From Cryptomeria japonica (Eukaryota > Streptophyta > Pinopsida > Cupressales > Cupressaceae): a stretch of 64,000 bases of DNA. Positions 1-10,707 of the stretch are shown here, piece after piece. The stretch's first letter is position 1, and every line of letters starts with the position of its first letter. The DNA lies in the NCBI RefSeq assembly GCF_030272615.1, contig NC_081408.1, positions 338,552,793-338,616,792 on the forward strand, written 5' to 3'. Made by a program: the position numbers and the translations under genes. Under the pieces are notes generated by a model. It made no database searches, was not told the origin of the DNA, and was given only the letters and a program-made list of their open reading frames with translations.

Positions 1-1024
1 CAACTTGGAATATTTCTACCATACAAACAACTTGTACAATATCCGGTCTAGAAGTTGTTAAATACAACATACTACCAATCATAGACCTATACAATGTTTG
101 CTCAACTTCTGGTGATTCGTCTAGTTTGCTCAACTTACAACTAGTAATCATGGGAGTACTGACCGGTTTGTTGTCCTCCATTTGAAATTTCTTCAGCATG
201 TCTTTCACATACTTGGTATGGGAAATGAAAATTCCTTTCTTCTTTTGTGAGATCTACAAACCAAGAAAATATGAGAACTAACCCAACATGGACATCTCAA
301 ACTTTGTCTTCATTTGTTTTGTAAATTTTTTGCACATAATGTCCTTGTCTCCACCAAAGATAATATCATCCACATATACAACAACTATAATCATGTGATC
401 TACATTTATCTTGACATACAAGTCGCTATCTCCATTCCCTTACTAGAATCCTTGCTCCTTCAAGTAATTGTCTAACCGGGAATACCATGCTTTGGGAGCC
501 TGCTTCAAACCATACAAGGCTTTCTTCAACCGGCATACAAAACTCTCATCTTTATGCAACGAGTACCCTTCCGGCTATTCCATATACACCTCTTCTTCAA
601 GATTACCATTGAGAAAAGAAGATTTTACATCCATCTGATATACCTTATATCCCTTATAGGCTGAGAAGGCTAAAAACATTCTTATTGCCTCTAACCTAGC
701 AACTGGTGCAAAGGTTTCTTTAAAGTCAATACCTTGAATTTGAGCATACCCTTTGCAAACTAACCTTGCATTATGCTAGACTATCTTACCTTTGTCATTC
801 ATCTTGTTCCAGTAGACCCATTTGGTACTTATGACATTCTTGTCTGCTGGTCTAGGAACAAGTTCCCAAGTCTGATTTTTCTCAATTTGTCTCAGTTCTT
901 CATCCATAGGATCTATCCACTTCTCACTTTTGCTAGAATCATAAAAGTTTTTGGGCTCTACTTCATTCATGAGACATAAATTTACCTGTTCACCTTCCCA
1001 AGCCAATCTCCTTTTGGTCTGCAC
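1..1024 (-). pseudogene. Copia reverse transcriptase (element A), partial and broken
   Basis: RT copies the element RNA into DNA in the cytoplasmic particle. On the minus strand the opening block with WIDPMDEELRQIEKNQTWELV (positions 776-1024) is the usual start of copia RT. Further left, conceptual translation shows the YVDD catalytic motif in VVVYVDDIIFGG near 350-385, and motifs of the [11 protein letters not shown] type near 490-530. Several in-frame stops interrupt it, so no long open frame survives left of 776. The C-terminal end and RNase H are off the window. Family assignment is firm; function is lost. Confidence 0.88.
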
Positions 1025-1069
1025 ACCTTCATTCCTATCTCCTATGATCTGTTCTTCTGGATGATTCTT

Positions 1070-2110
1070 TTACACATACCGGTTGGGAATCTTGTTTGGT
1101 ACATCTTCTATTGGTCCATTGTCAGATTGTTCTTCATATTCCACATTTGACTCATCAATGTAGGGTGCAAGTGCAGATTGTCCTCTATGTGAGTCTTCAT
1201 CTATTCTCACATTTACACTCTCAATCACTCTTCTCAATCTCTTGTTGTAGCATTTGTAGGCTTTACTATTGGCTAAGTATCCCAGGAAAATTCTGTCATC
1301 ACTCTGGGAATCAAAACTTCCCAATCCATCAGCATCTTTCTTGATGAAGCACTTACTTCCAAACACTTTGAAGTGTTTGAGTGATGGTTTCCTTTCATTC
1401 CATAACTCATTAGGGGTCATTCTACTGTTCACCCTTAATTGTACCTAGTTTAAAGTGTAGACAATAGTATGAACTACTTCCTTCCAGTATATATTTGGTA
1501 TGTTGGCCTCATTCAACATTGTCCTGGCCATCTCCTCCACTATCCTATTTTTCCTCTCTACCACCTCATTTTGCTGAGGTGTCCTTGGAGTTGAGTACTA
1601 TCTTTGGATTCCATGTCCCTCACAATAGTCAACAAACTCATTTGAAGAGAATTCTCCACCTTGGTCTGATCTTAAGCATTTTATCCAGTATCCACTTTCA
1701 TTTTCCACCATCTTCTTGAAGATCTCGAACCTCTCAAATTCTTGTGACTTATCATGCAGGAAGGTTACCCAAGTCATTCTTGAGTAATCATCTATAATTA
1801 GCATGAAATACCTTTCACCAGCCAATGCACTTGTCCTTGTTGGCCCACATAATTTTGTATGTATCAACTCCAAAGGTCTTGAGGTGTTATATTCCTTTGT
1901 TTTAAAACTGACCTTTGCTTTCTTACCTCTGGCACATTCATCACAAAATATACTTACTGGTTTTATGATCTAAGGTATGTCTCTCACACACCGTGCCTTT
2001 CTTATCTTAACCAAATTATCAAAATTTACATGGCCTAATCTCCGGTGCCATAACCAACTTTCATCAACTTTTCCCATCATGCATTGAGACTCATAGCATT
2101 CCTTCAGATT
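1070..2110 (-). pseudogene. Copia integrase (element A), broken
   Basis: Integrase inserts the DNA copy into the chromosome. The frame at 1598-1873 holds the catalytic core, with ELIHTKLCGP, DDYSRMTWV and LRSDQGGEF supplying core aspartates. The frame at 1070-1432 holds the copia-typical segment with FKVFGSKCF and FLGYLANSKAYKCYN. The pre-integrase zinc-binding region lies at about 1880-2080. The join between 1433 and 1597 has stops and shifted frames. It is placed between protease and RT, as expected for copia. Confidence 0.87.
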
Positions 2111-2460
2111 ATAGACATTTCCCTATGTTCTCTTTCCTTCTACTACCACCTGACTGATACACTACTTTCTTATCTGACAACCAATAGAGTCAAATGAGAA
2201 CTTATACCCTTTATCACACATCTAACTTACACTCAATAGGTTATGGTTCAAACCTTCCATATAGTACACATCATGAGCCTTGAGTTTTCCATCAATATTC
2301 ATTGTACCTCGGCCTTTGATCTTGATGGAGGCGTTGTCACCAAATCGGACTGAACCACCATTCTGATCATCAAGCTTGATGAACTTTTTCTCATCTCTGG
2401 TCATGTGATTTGAGCAACCACTATCAACTACCCATACGTTTCTCCTTTTAGCATGTAGAG
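2111..2460 (-). pseudogene. Copia aspartic protease (element A), remnant
   Basis: Gag-pol polyprotein protease. Minus-strand translation gives a DSG active-site triad in VVDSGCSNHMTRDEK near 2400-2435, followed by VRFGDNASIKIKGRGT and a hydrophobic stretch ending NHNLLSVS (open 2222-2404). This is the plant copia pattern and matches element C (DSGCSNHMTGD). The upstream part of the frame is not open across the gag junction. Confidence 0.85.
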
Positions 2461-2464
2461 CAAT

Positions 2465-4659
2465 CTACACAATTAGGCTGGACTTTGTCTTGTTTTTCTC
2501 CTTCTCTACCGAAAACAGTTTCTCTTCTTTCTTTTCCTCTTTAGTCACTTTGTGTTCTGGTTTTGTCTCCAACTTCTCATCCGATACAACTCTTTTTTGC
2601 TTGTCAACTCTCAGCTGACAGTTCCTTGCTATGTGACCAAAATTTTGACACTTATAGCATTTCACATTAGTACTAGAAGATGTACTCAATACATTCTTGT
2701 AGGAAATTTGCATATTGCTACTACATTCATAAATTTTGTGCCAAACTCATTGTAATTATAACATATAACATTTGTACTTTGTAATGCAACAAATGAGTTT
2801 CTACTCTCAAAACTAGGGTTGACATTCATTTTCCTACAATTTGCCATTCTATGACCGAACTTATTGCATCGGTGACAATAACCATGAAAATTTGGAACAT
2901 ATTGGTTATGTTGTCTTGAACCTACAAAGGGTTGCCTCATCGGGGGTCTTCCTTTCATACTGTTAATCCTTGTGAATCCTTCATGATCAATATTCACATT
3001 TCTCCTTGAATCTACCTGTTGGTGCATCGAGTATGATCTCTGGCTCATTGATTTAGCATACTGGTTTGTGTAGTGGTTTCTAGCAGCATTTGCATATGTC
3101 TTCTTGCCGCTATTGTTGCCTACCGTGAATATCCTCTTCTCTTCACCTTTATTTGAAGAAGTGAACTGTATCTCCTTATCAAATGTGTCTTTATTGTTTG
3201 AACTTTGACCTTCTTGAAAACCTAAGCCACTGGTATGTTTCGATTGCTTCTGTTTTCTCAGCATCTTGTCCAGGGGTTCAGTGCTGCCTTCAAATTTGCT
3301 TCTCACTTTCATTTCTTCCTGACTTTTCTCTAAGTCCTTCTGGAGTTTCACTATTTCTGCTTCTAGATTCTGATGTTCCTTTTCCTTTTCACTCAGACTG
3401 GTACTAGTGACTTCACACATCCTCTTGACCTCTTCCAACTGGAGTTTTAGATCTGCAATAGTTTTCTTGTACTCTTCAAGAGATTGTTCCAACAACTCTT
3501 GTTCTTCAGCTGCAACCCTTTTTACCTTCTTCAAATCTCTTCTTGTTTTCTTTAGCTCATCTAAGGCACTAATGAGTTCTTCTTCAAGATCTACTTCATC
3601 TTCTTTCTCTTCCTCTTCTCCTTCTTTAGGTCCCAAAACATCTTGAGCCATGAACGAGTTTTCTTTGATTTCATCTCCACTGCAACAATCATCTGAGGCA
3701 CTTTCCTCATCTGTGGTATCATTTTCATGTGTGTAAAGACTGCTTTGCTTCTGATAGCCTCTTCTACCATGCCAATAGACATTATTCTTCCTATTCTTAC
3801 CATATGATCTTCTATTACTTGTTTGATCATCTTCATTCTTATCACCATAAGGACATTTAGTAGCAAAATGTCCAATCTTTCCACAGTTGAAACATTTCAA
3901 AGGCAGCTTTCCTTTGTATTTGCCTGAACTTGTCTTGAGTTTTTTGACAAAATTTATCATGATGTCATTAGAGTCTTCACCGGTTGCATCATGAATAGAT
4001 GGTTCTTTTCCTTTTCTTGATGTCTTGAATGCAACTTCTTTCTTCACAGCATCAGTACCGGTAGTTGTCATCTCATAAGAAATTAGGGAGCCATACAATT
4101 CATCCATTTTGAAGACTTTCAGATCTTTTGCTTCTTCTATTGCTGAGACCTTTGTATCATACTTAGATGTAAGTGATCTAATTACTTTCTTCACTACCAC
4201 CTCTTCTTTTATTTCTTCTCCAAGCCCTCTAATGGTATTTGTTGTCTCATCAACCCTTTGGAGATAGTCATCAATCTTATCTTCATCTGTCATCTTGAAA
4301 CCCTCAAGATGTGCTCTCAAGGTCTCCAACTTAGCTTCCTTGACTTTAGCATCACCTTCAAATATCTTTTGCAACTTATCCCAAGTCTCCTTGGAAGAAG
4401 AGTAGTGCATAACTTTGATAAACTCATTATCAGACAACCTACTAAGAATGACATTCTTAGCTTTAGCATTGTTCTCATATTCCCTCTTAGCATCTGTATC
4501 AGTAGGGGGATTATTAGGGACTATATACCCATTCACAACCGATATCCATACATCACAAGATAGAGAGGACAAATAGGTTTCCATTCTTCTACTCCAAAAG
4601 GCATAGTTGACACCATCAAACATAGGGGCTTTTGAGGAGACAGATTCATTATTTGCCAT
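2465..4659 (-). pseudogene. Copia gag with CCHC knuckles and a long coiled coil (element A)
   Basis: Gag forms the particle and packages RNA. The start at 4659 (MANNESVSSK) is preferred over an upstream in-frame ATG at 4755, because 4755 lies inside the LTR and the PBS sits between the two. In order: N-terminal gag/UBN2-like domain (about residues 10-210), CCHC knuckle CFNCGKIGHFATKC (about 256-269), acidic stretch, and a coiled coil rich in E, K and L (about 346-455). A second knuckle CHRCNKFGHRMANC follows near 593-606, then a degenerate one (CYNYNEFG). The frame stays open to 2686. A further knuckle, CYKCQNFGHIARNC, is in another frame at 2465-2713, so there is one frameshift. A gag of about 700 residues with several knuckles is long for copia. 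Confidence 0.88.
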
Positions 4660-4722
4660 TGTGAACACTTGACATGATCTACCCAAGCTAAAGAACACTT
4701 TTAACAAAATAGGGTACCTACA

Positions 4723-4733
4723 CTCTGATACCA
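4723..4733 (-). other. Primer-binding site of element A
   Basis: The minus strand reads TGGTATCAGAG two bases inside the LTR. This is the usual plant PBS complementary to the 3' end of initiator-methionine tRNA, and it fixes the internal edge of the 5' LTR. Confidence 0.9.
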
Positions 4734-4735
4734 AT

Positions 4736-6473
4736 TGTTGGACACAATGGATCACTGAGAGGGGGGTGAACCAGTGATTTCGACTCTTATTATTTAATAG
4801 AGTGATACTGGTAAAGAAGAGGACAAGTTCAATGCTAACCGATAACTTAAATAATGCAAGTAGAGTGTGTGAAAGGACTAGTTAAAACATTAACATCACA
4901 CATGAACAAGAATACATCACACAACACCATATATATACAAGGAAAACCCAATGTGGGAAAAACCTTGGTGAGAATAGCTACTGGAGATCTTCTGCTCCAA
5001 TCTAGCCTCACAATGAAACTCTTATTACAATATTTAGTGCACCAACCCAAGGACCACCAACTCAGAGTAGCACCAACCCCTGCACAATTTATAGGCTACA
5101 ACCTAAAGGAGCTAAAACCCCTACACTAAGCTACAACATAGTGAAAACAAAATAAAGCTCAGTTATACAAATGAAATCACTGTTGCAAATGAAGTTTTGC
5201 AACCTTATAATATTCTCCTCTGCCAGTTTCACCCTTACCGGTCTATGTTCTCTCCACCCACTCTGCAACTTGACTTTGCTAATCACCTTTCTCAATCCTC
5301 TATCACAATGTCTTCCTCCTCTCAACTCACAATCAATCACTCTTAATCAGACAAAACTTCTGCTGGTTTGTCACCTCTGTGTTCAATGCACTCTCCACCA
5401 GCTGTTCCTTATACAGGTTTTCTCTGCTTCTCCTTGTAGATCTATACTTCGCTCATACACACGTCAAGTGTTTTTCTCTTCGGCTCTCAGAAATAAATTT
5501 CATACTTGCCTTCTTACTACAACAACAATCACAATCTCAAGTCATCATATTTAAACTTGAGCTTTCCCACCAAGAATCAATTCAAACTTGGGGAGGTTAG
5601 GGTTTCCTTCACCCGACAAAATCAGTATGAGATTTGATCCAGTCTATCTTGAATCGATCACATGTACTCGAGGAATGCATCTGTACATGTTTTCCATTAT
5701 CCAATGCATACTTGCTAAAGATAGCAATCTCGTACATGATTTTCTACCTTGAAATCTGTTGACTCATAAAAAGCTCAGTTGTTTCCTTCTTGAGATCTTC
5801 TTGTAGTCTGATTTTTTGCATCGATCCAGGTGCCAACTACTCCCTAATCTTTCTCTTTCATCCTTTCTTTTGCGAGACGCATCGGTCAGTTACCATCCAG
5901 TGATTTGTGGTTATTTCATTAATGTCGACTAGCTATTTCAACAACCATGTCGATGGAGGCTTCACTGACCTCTGCATGTTTGCCACCTTAGCTTTACATG
6001 GCATCACAATGGCCAATCACTTAGCTCACCGACACACAGTCAGTTCATACTTGAACATTCAGCAAACTCATACCGGTACATGCCTTTACCGGTGAGACCT
6101 TCTCCTCTTGGTAACCGGTAGTTCACACTACACCGTTAGCACATCTTCACCTCTAGTGATTTGTGATTACTTTAACATTCTTCCTCTTCATCATAAATGG
6201 GAAGCCAAACTCCATGCCAGTTTATGCTCTACTGGTTATCACTCAACATGACAACACACAAATGTATCTCACCTCATACCGGTGAAATTACTGATAGTCT
6301 CAATAACTACTTGTCTTCCACCATACCTGTTTGACAAGTCTTCATGTTAATCTTCTCAATACCTTATTTTGCTTTCACCATACCAATACACTCTCCTTCA
6401 TACTGGATGACATACCTCTATGGGTAGCCTGCCTGCAATACCGGTTGACATTAATGACAACTCAATGCCAATA
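4736..6473 (-). repeat. 5' LTR of element A
   Basis: The left edge TGTTGGACAC follows the PBS. The right edge is placed at CCAATA by comparison with element B's LTR end (CCAACA at 40636-40641), after a shared stretch of the type CGGTTGACATNAATGACAAC. The length is about 1.74 kb. Small open frames inside (for example 5171-5554) have no recognisable domain and are chance frames. The sequence is rich in ACCGGT-like words. Confidence 0.75.
4931..4938 (-). promoter_or_regulatory. Putative TATA box of LTR A
   Basis: A TATATATA tract lies about 195 bp from the inner LTR end on the minus strand, next to a conserved module (GGTTTTTCCC, spacer, GGGTTTTCC) that recurs in LTRs B and C. Its position suits a U3/R boundary. 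There is no transcript evidence. Confidence 0.45.
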
Positions 6474-6599
6474 GTTTGTGTTATGGGAAAACGACATAGA
6501 GAAAAATCTGACTCTAGAAAAGTCTAGAAATCTTCCAAAATGTCAGACAATTTGTTTCAATATTTGTGGATGAACTAATACCATTCCTATAAGAAAAAA
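6474..6599. other. Spacer between elements A and B
   Basis: 126 bp with no recognised feature. It may be older host DNA or the remains of a further element. It ends in AAAAA, which would be B's left target duplication, but the right partner is lost. Confidence 0.4.
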
Positions 6600-6698
6600 T
6601 GTTGAACACACGATGCCACTAAGAGGGGGGGGATGTGAATCAATGATTTCCAAACTTAACCCTTTTCTATCCTATGTGTTAATACCGCTTAACTGATC
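6600..6698 (-). repeat. 3' LTR of element B, piece 1
   Basis: TGTTGAACACACGATGCC and the following ~95 bp match the start of B's 5' LTR at 61412 (shared stretch AACTTAACCCTTTTCTATCC). The match stops at TGATC, where solo LTR S begins, and resumes at 11776. Confidence 0.85.
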
Positions 6699-7055
6699 TG
6701 TTGGGAGTATTTAAAAACTGAGTCAAGTTTATAGGCCTATTTCAAAATTTTGCTCTGCATATCAGAAAAGTACCTAAATTAGTCAGTTTGAATGCCTAGT
6801 TAGCAAGGGGGTAAAATGGAGCCAGTTGATTTTCAGAGGGTAAGGCTCGGGATTCATGTCCCACACCTTTGATTTGGCCTATTCAGTGATGTGCAACTTT
6901 TAGAATTCAATTTGGATAAGTTTACGAGGTACCCATTTTGAGGGGTGAGCTGGAAGTGCATTTTAGGCACAAATGCAGATTTTATGGAGTAGCCTTCTTT
7001 GAGTGATTACATCTTTTGCCCTGTTGATCGTCATGAAAAAATTCAAAATGGATTC

Positions 7056-7550
7056 AATTTTATGCATTAATGTGAGTCACCCTACAAAATTTCAGGTCTT
7101 GACGAATCCATTTGCCCAATTTTCAAAACCGAATCCGTTTGCAGTTTGTGTGTTTTGGCAAGTCCCTATTTCGACAGCTAGTCGGAGCCCTGTTTTGCAC
7201 AATTGTAAAACTTTCCTCAGTAAGAATCATGCCAAAGTGTTTCTTCCAGGTTGATGTCAGTATAAATGGTGAGCTACGTTTCAAATTTCAAGCTTTTATC
7301 AATCTGTTTGCTCAGTTTTCAAAGCTCAATCCGTTTGTAGTTTGTGATGTTTGTACAAGTGTAAAAATGTCCTGGTGAGCGTCATGCCATAATGTTTGTT
7401 CCGGGCTGATGTTGGTATAAATGATGAGCTACGTTTCAAATTTCAAGGCTCTACCAATCCGTTTGATCGGTTTTCAAAAGAGCTCATTTTGCCATCATTT
7501 TCAGTTATCCGCACTTCCAGTGTTAGATCAATTAATGTAGCCATTTTGGT
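7056..7550 (+). repeat. Degenerate tandem repeat in the U3 of S
   Basis: About three units with a period near 155 bp (second from 7250, third from 7404; the first is longer). Shared words include GAGCTACGTTTCAAATTTCA, CAATCCGTTTG and TTTTCAAA. Open frames here are products of the repeat, not genes. Confidence 0.7.
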
Positions 7551-9337
7551 GGGCGCGCCATTTGCGTCCTGTCAGTCTGGTGATCTAACTGAGAATTCAA
7601 AGGTTTAATATGTACTTAAAGGTACCTATGTTCCGAATTTGAGGACCCACGGAGGTCGTTTGATATTTTTGAGAAAGGTGTCATGTGTTGCCAGGATATT
7701 GACTTCATCAGGTCTGCAGTGTCGACAAAGCTAGTCGGCCGTTTTCAGAAATTAATATCTCTTCGCTCGGGACTTGTCTTGAGAAACCGTTTGGTAGAAG
7801 TCATCCTTGTATATCAAAGTACACGCCTGTCAGATGGCGAGCTCCATAAAGATGTTTTGATAGGTTTGAAAATTACGTCTTCGCGATTAAATGCGAAAAT
7901 TGTGGCGTAATTGCCTGAAGAATGTAAAATGCAATTTTATGATCCGAAAATGGTGCCGATCATTTCCAGAGGTATGTTTGAGGTCCGCGAAGCATTCCAG
8001 GGGTCAGTTGCATGAAAACAAATTTTTTTTTAAGTCGGACCCACTTTGGGGCCCGACCTGGCTCATGCCTGTGCATTGATTTTGTGGCGAGAATGCTCTT
8101 AGTGCATGACTTTATGATGCATAAAGATATAGGCTTGCATAGTAGTGCCATTATTTGTTTATGTTGAACATTTTGCAGACCAATGTTCACGGGAATGGAA
8201 GTGTTCATATAGGCCGAGAAGAGAGATTCCACCTTTAGTTCGATCCCGCAACTGAATTCCATGAGAATAGCGTTCTTTGGAATTGAAACCACTGTGTTCT
8301 TTGTGGACAATATCCCAATTAGGAAAATACAACATATTGAGATAGGCAATGTTCAGTGGTTTTGTAACTCCAGTGCATTTCAGCGGGTTGATGTCATGTA
8401 TGGCAATGAAACATATGCGATTGTTCGCACGCCATCACTAAAGAGTCCATTGACTTGAGTTTCATGAGATGTATCCCTGAGGTGTGAGTGATAGAATCTA
8501 GATTTTAAGCATGGTGAATAGATTCCAGGAAGCCCCAAATCAAATGCCAAATAAAGCCCCAAGCATCGTGGATGAGGAAGGATGTTAAGTTGAAGACTAA
8601 ATAAAGTATAGGCTGGCAAATGTCTTGAAGTTACAAGAGCTTTTGAAACAAGCAAATTCTGGTTATCTCCTTCTCCTCGCGTGCAGCAAAATAGACCTCC
8701 AAGGCAGCATGGTGGCTAAAGTGGTTTGCAAAAGATTTTAGCATCTCACGTGGTAAAGAAAAAGGGGAGGCAGATTAAAGCTTAATGTTTTAAGCTAAAG
8801 TAATAATGAGTATCATAGAGCAAAGAAGAGTGTTGATTGGGCGTTGAGAGCAGCAAACAACACTTAGCTGAATTCAAATGGCAAATTTGCATCGAATTTC
8901 CTCCTCCTCACATGCCCCCATATTCCTCTAACAAGGCTGCGTGGTCTCCTGGAAAGTATGCCGATGATGTCAACGTAGATGGTGGAAGACTGAAGATTTT
9001 AAAACTCAACAAGGTGCTCGATGTTGAATATTTCCCTTGCGTGGAGTATCGTGGGAGAAGACAATGCAAACTGCATCCTCTATGTGGCTATGGAGTGTAG
9101 CCGAGCCTTGAATATTTCCTCTGCGTGGAGTTAAGTGGTGAGCTGTGTGGAGTTTAGGAGCAGCATTAGAAACCATCAAGCAAATACATTGGCAAGTCTA
9201 AAGCATCATGCTCCCTGCGTGATCATTAGAAGGCGATGTTTTCTTTAAGAACAAAGTCTAAACTACATTGAACAGGTGTAATACCAGTCAAACTTCCTCT
9301 ATGTGGCTAAAAAAAAAATATAATTTTTTGCTGTAGT
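7551..9337 (+). other. U3 interior of S, no gene recognised
   Basis: Short open frames (for example 8261-8458 and 8837-9100) show no known domain. Around 9020-9140 a short motif, GAATATTTCC(C/T)-TGCGTGGAGT, occurs twice about 82 bp apart. At 9323-9337 a T-rich run ending CTGTAG precedes the UPL3-like frame and looks like a 3' splice site. Confidence 0.5.
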
Positions 9338-9988
9338 GTGGCAATTACATTGTTCGAAGAAGCAAAAGCAGGGAGCACTGTCTCAGGAGAGGATAAAACT
9401 CATACAACATGGAATACATGGTCAGAAAGTGAAGAAGAAAGTGAAGCAAATCAAATAGAAGAAATTGTCAATGCTCATGCAAGGCAATTTAAGGCTACAT
9501 ACTTTGTTTCAAATTCAGGGGCTAGAGCTACAAAAAGTTTTTGCAAGTTGATAAATCTTTGTAAGAAGTTAGATAGGGCCTTGTGTGATTTGATGGGTAA
9601 ATCAATGAAGGCCAAACAGAGCAGGGTTGAATATAAAAGTCATTATGGTTTAAATGGCAAATTTGAAGGCGACGCCAAACAGGGTATGGGGATATCAAAA
9701 TGAAAGGGTAAAAGAAGTTGTGCTGTCTCTGATAACAACGAAATACCATCAATCATTGCTAATATTCTGGCCGAACTATGCCAAGATGATGGCGTATCAA
9801 CTTTTGAGTTTGTTAAAAGTGGGGTTGTGGCATCCTTACTAAATTATTTTGCAGGCAGGGACTTGAAAAGAGATAAGATGTTAAAAGCTGATTCCATTGA
9901 GCATCAGTTAGAAACAATGAAAAGACCACCGATTTCCAAGAAATTAAAAAAATCGCCATTAAAGACTCAGAAATTGCTTCAAAAATGA
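9338..9988 (+). pseudogene. Fragment resembling a UPL3/UPL4-type HECT E3 ubiquitin ligase (middle region)
   Basis: One frame runs from 9338 to the TGA at 9986-9988, broken only by a TGA at 9701-9703. The first part has TWNTWSESEEESE, ARQFKATYF and LINLCKKLDRAL. The part after the stop has ILAELCQDDGVSTFEF followed by VKSGVVASLLNYF. I recognise this pattern from the armadillo-like middle part of plant UPL3/KAKTUS-type E3 ligases (STFEF..SGVVA.LLNYF). The HECT domain is absent. The T-rich CTGTAG just upstream suggests an intron-exon border, so genomic DNA rather than mRNA may have been captured. It lies wholly inside solo LTR S. The assignment comes from memory of the family and needs a search. 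Confidence 0.58.
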
Positions 9989-10129
9989 AGCTCTAGGCCT
10001 AATCGCTTTGTCCCACATGCGCTGGGAGAGGGACATTTTTAGTGTTTATATGCAAAAACGCATAGTATTATAATGTCTAAGCCTTAAAGGCTTTTGACAC
10101 AAGGTGTCCATGGGCGCCCAAGGCAGGCC

Positions 10130-10707
10130 CACGTGCAAGCACGTTTCTCGAGGTGATGGAAGAGTTGACTGGACGAAGACCAAGTGGACCCATGTAGGCA
10201 CGCTTCTCGAGGCAAAGAGACAATTTTGCAGATGAAGGCCGGGTTAACGAGCGAGCATGTTCGAGAGAGATCAACGGCTCGTGCTATTTTGCGAAGGAAG
10301 ATGCACGAAGTTTAAAACCCGCGAAATAGCGAGAGTGAACGAGAGCCGTCCACGTGGCACGTAGGTGGCGGGTACAGTCAGTGCTCCAGCAGGTGAGTCC
10401 CGGTGAGGTGGCACCCAGTGGTGATGACGTGGCATAAGAGTAAGCAGCCAAGTGGCAGTGACGAAGCAGATGACATGGCAATGATGAGGTGTCATCCCAG
10501 GTGGCACCCAGTAGACCCCATCAGCCAATCAGAGGCTGCCACGTGGCAAGGCGTCAGAGCACATATGGAGGCAAAAATTTAAAATTAAAATTGTTTATTA
10601 TATAGTTTAGACTATATTAATAAATGAAAAATTTAAATGTTTGAGCACATTGAGGAATTAATTCGCGCAACACTCAATTTTTGGCCAAGGTATAAAGTGT
10701 TATATAT
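10130..10707 (+). promoter_or_regulatory. G-box-rich promoter region of S
   Basis: A GC-rich island in AT-rich DNA. CACGTG occurs at 10130-10135, 10351-10356 and 10540-10545; TGACGTGG at 10425-10432; and GGTGGCACCCAGT twice (near 10407 and 10500). A CCAAT box lies at 10525-10529. It is followed by AT-rich DNA with TATAAAG at 10691-10697. G-box and TGACGTGG are binding sites of plant bZIP factors (established). That they drive this LTR is inference. Confidence 0.55.

Larger units (their letters stand above)
1..6473 (-). mobile_element. Element A: Ty1/copia retrotransposon, cut by the left window edge
   Basis: Reading leftward from the 5' LTR come a primer-binding site, gag, protease, integrase and reverse transcriptase, which is the Ty1/copia order (integrase before RT). 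RNase H and the 3' LTR lie beyond position 1. The coding region is broken by stops and frameshifts, so the copy is dead. The right end (CCAATA) looks like a decayed CCAACA, the reverse complement of the TGTTGG start seen in the other copia LTRs here. No target duplication can be checked because the left end is missing. Confidence 0.9.

Noticed and set aside
5171-5600. Overlapping frames of 127 and 73 codons in LTR A
   Set aside because: Inside an LTR, serine- and leucine-rich from CT-rich DNA, no domain.
8837-9100. 87-codon frame upstream of the UPL3-like piece, possibly another captured exon
   Set aside because: Composition and motifs match nothing that I recognise, and a short local repeat runs through it.
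10077-10528. Overlapping minus-strand frames in the GC-rich block
   Set aside because: No domain; the frames follow from high GC and few stop codons in a promoter-like region.
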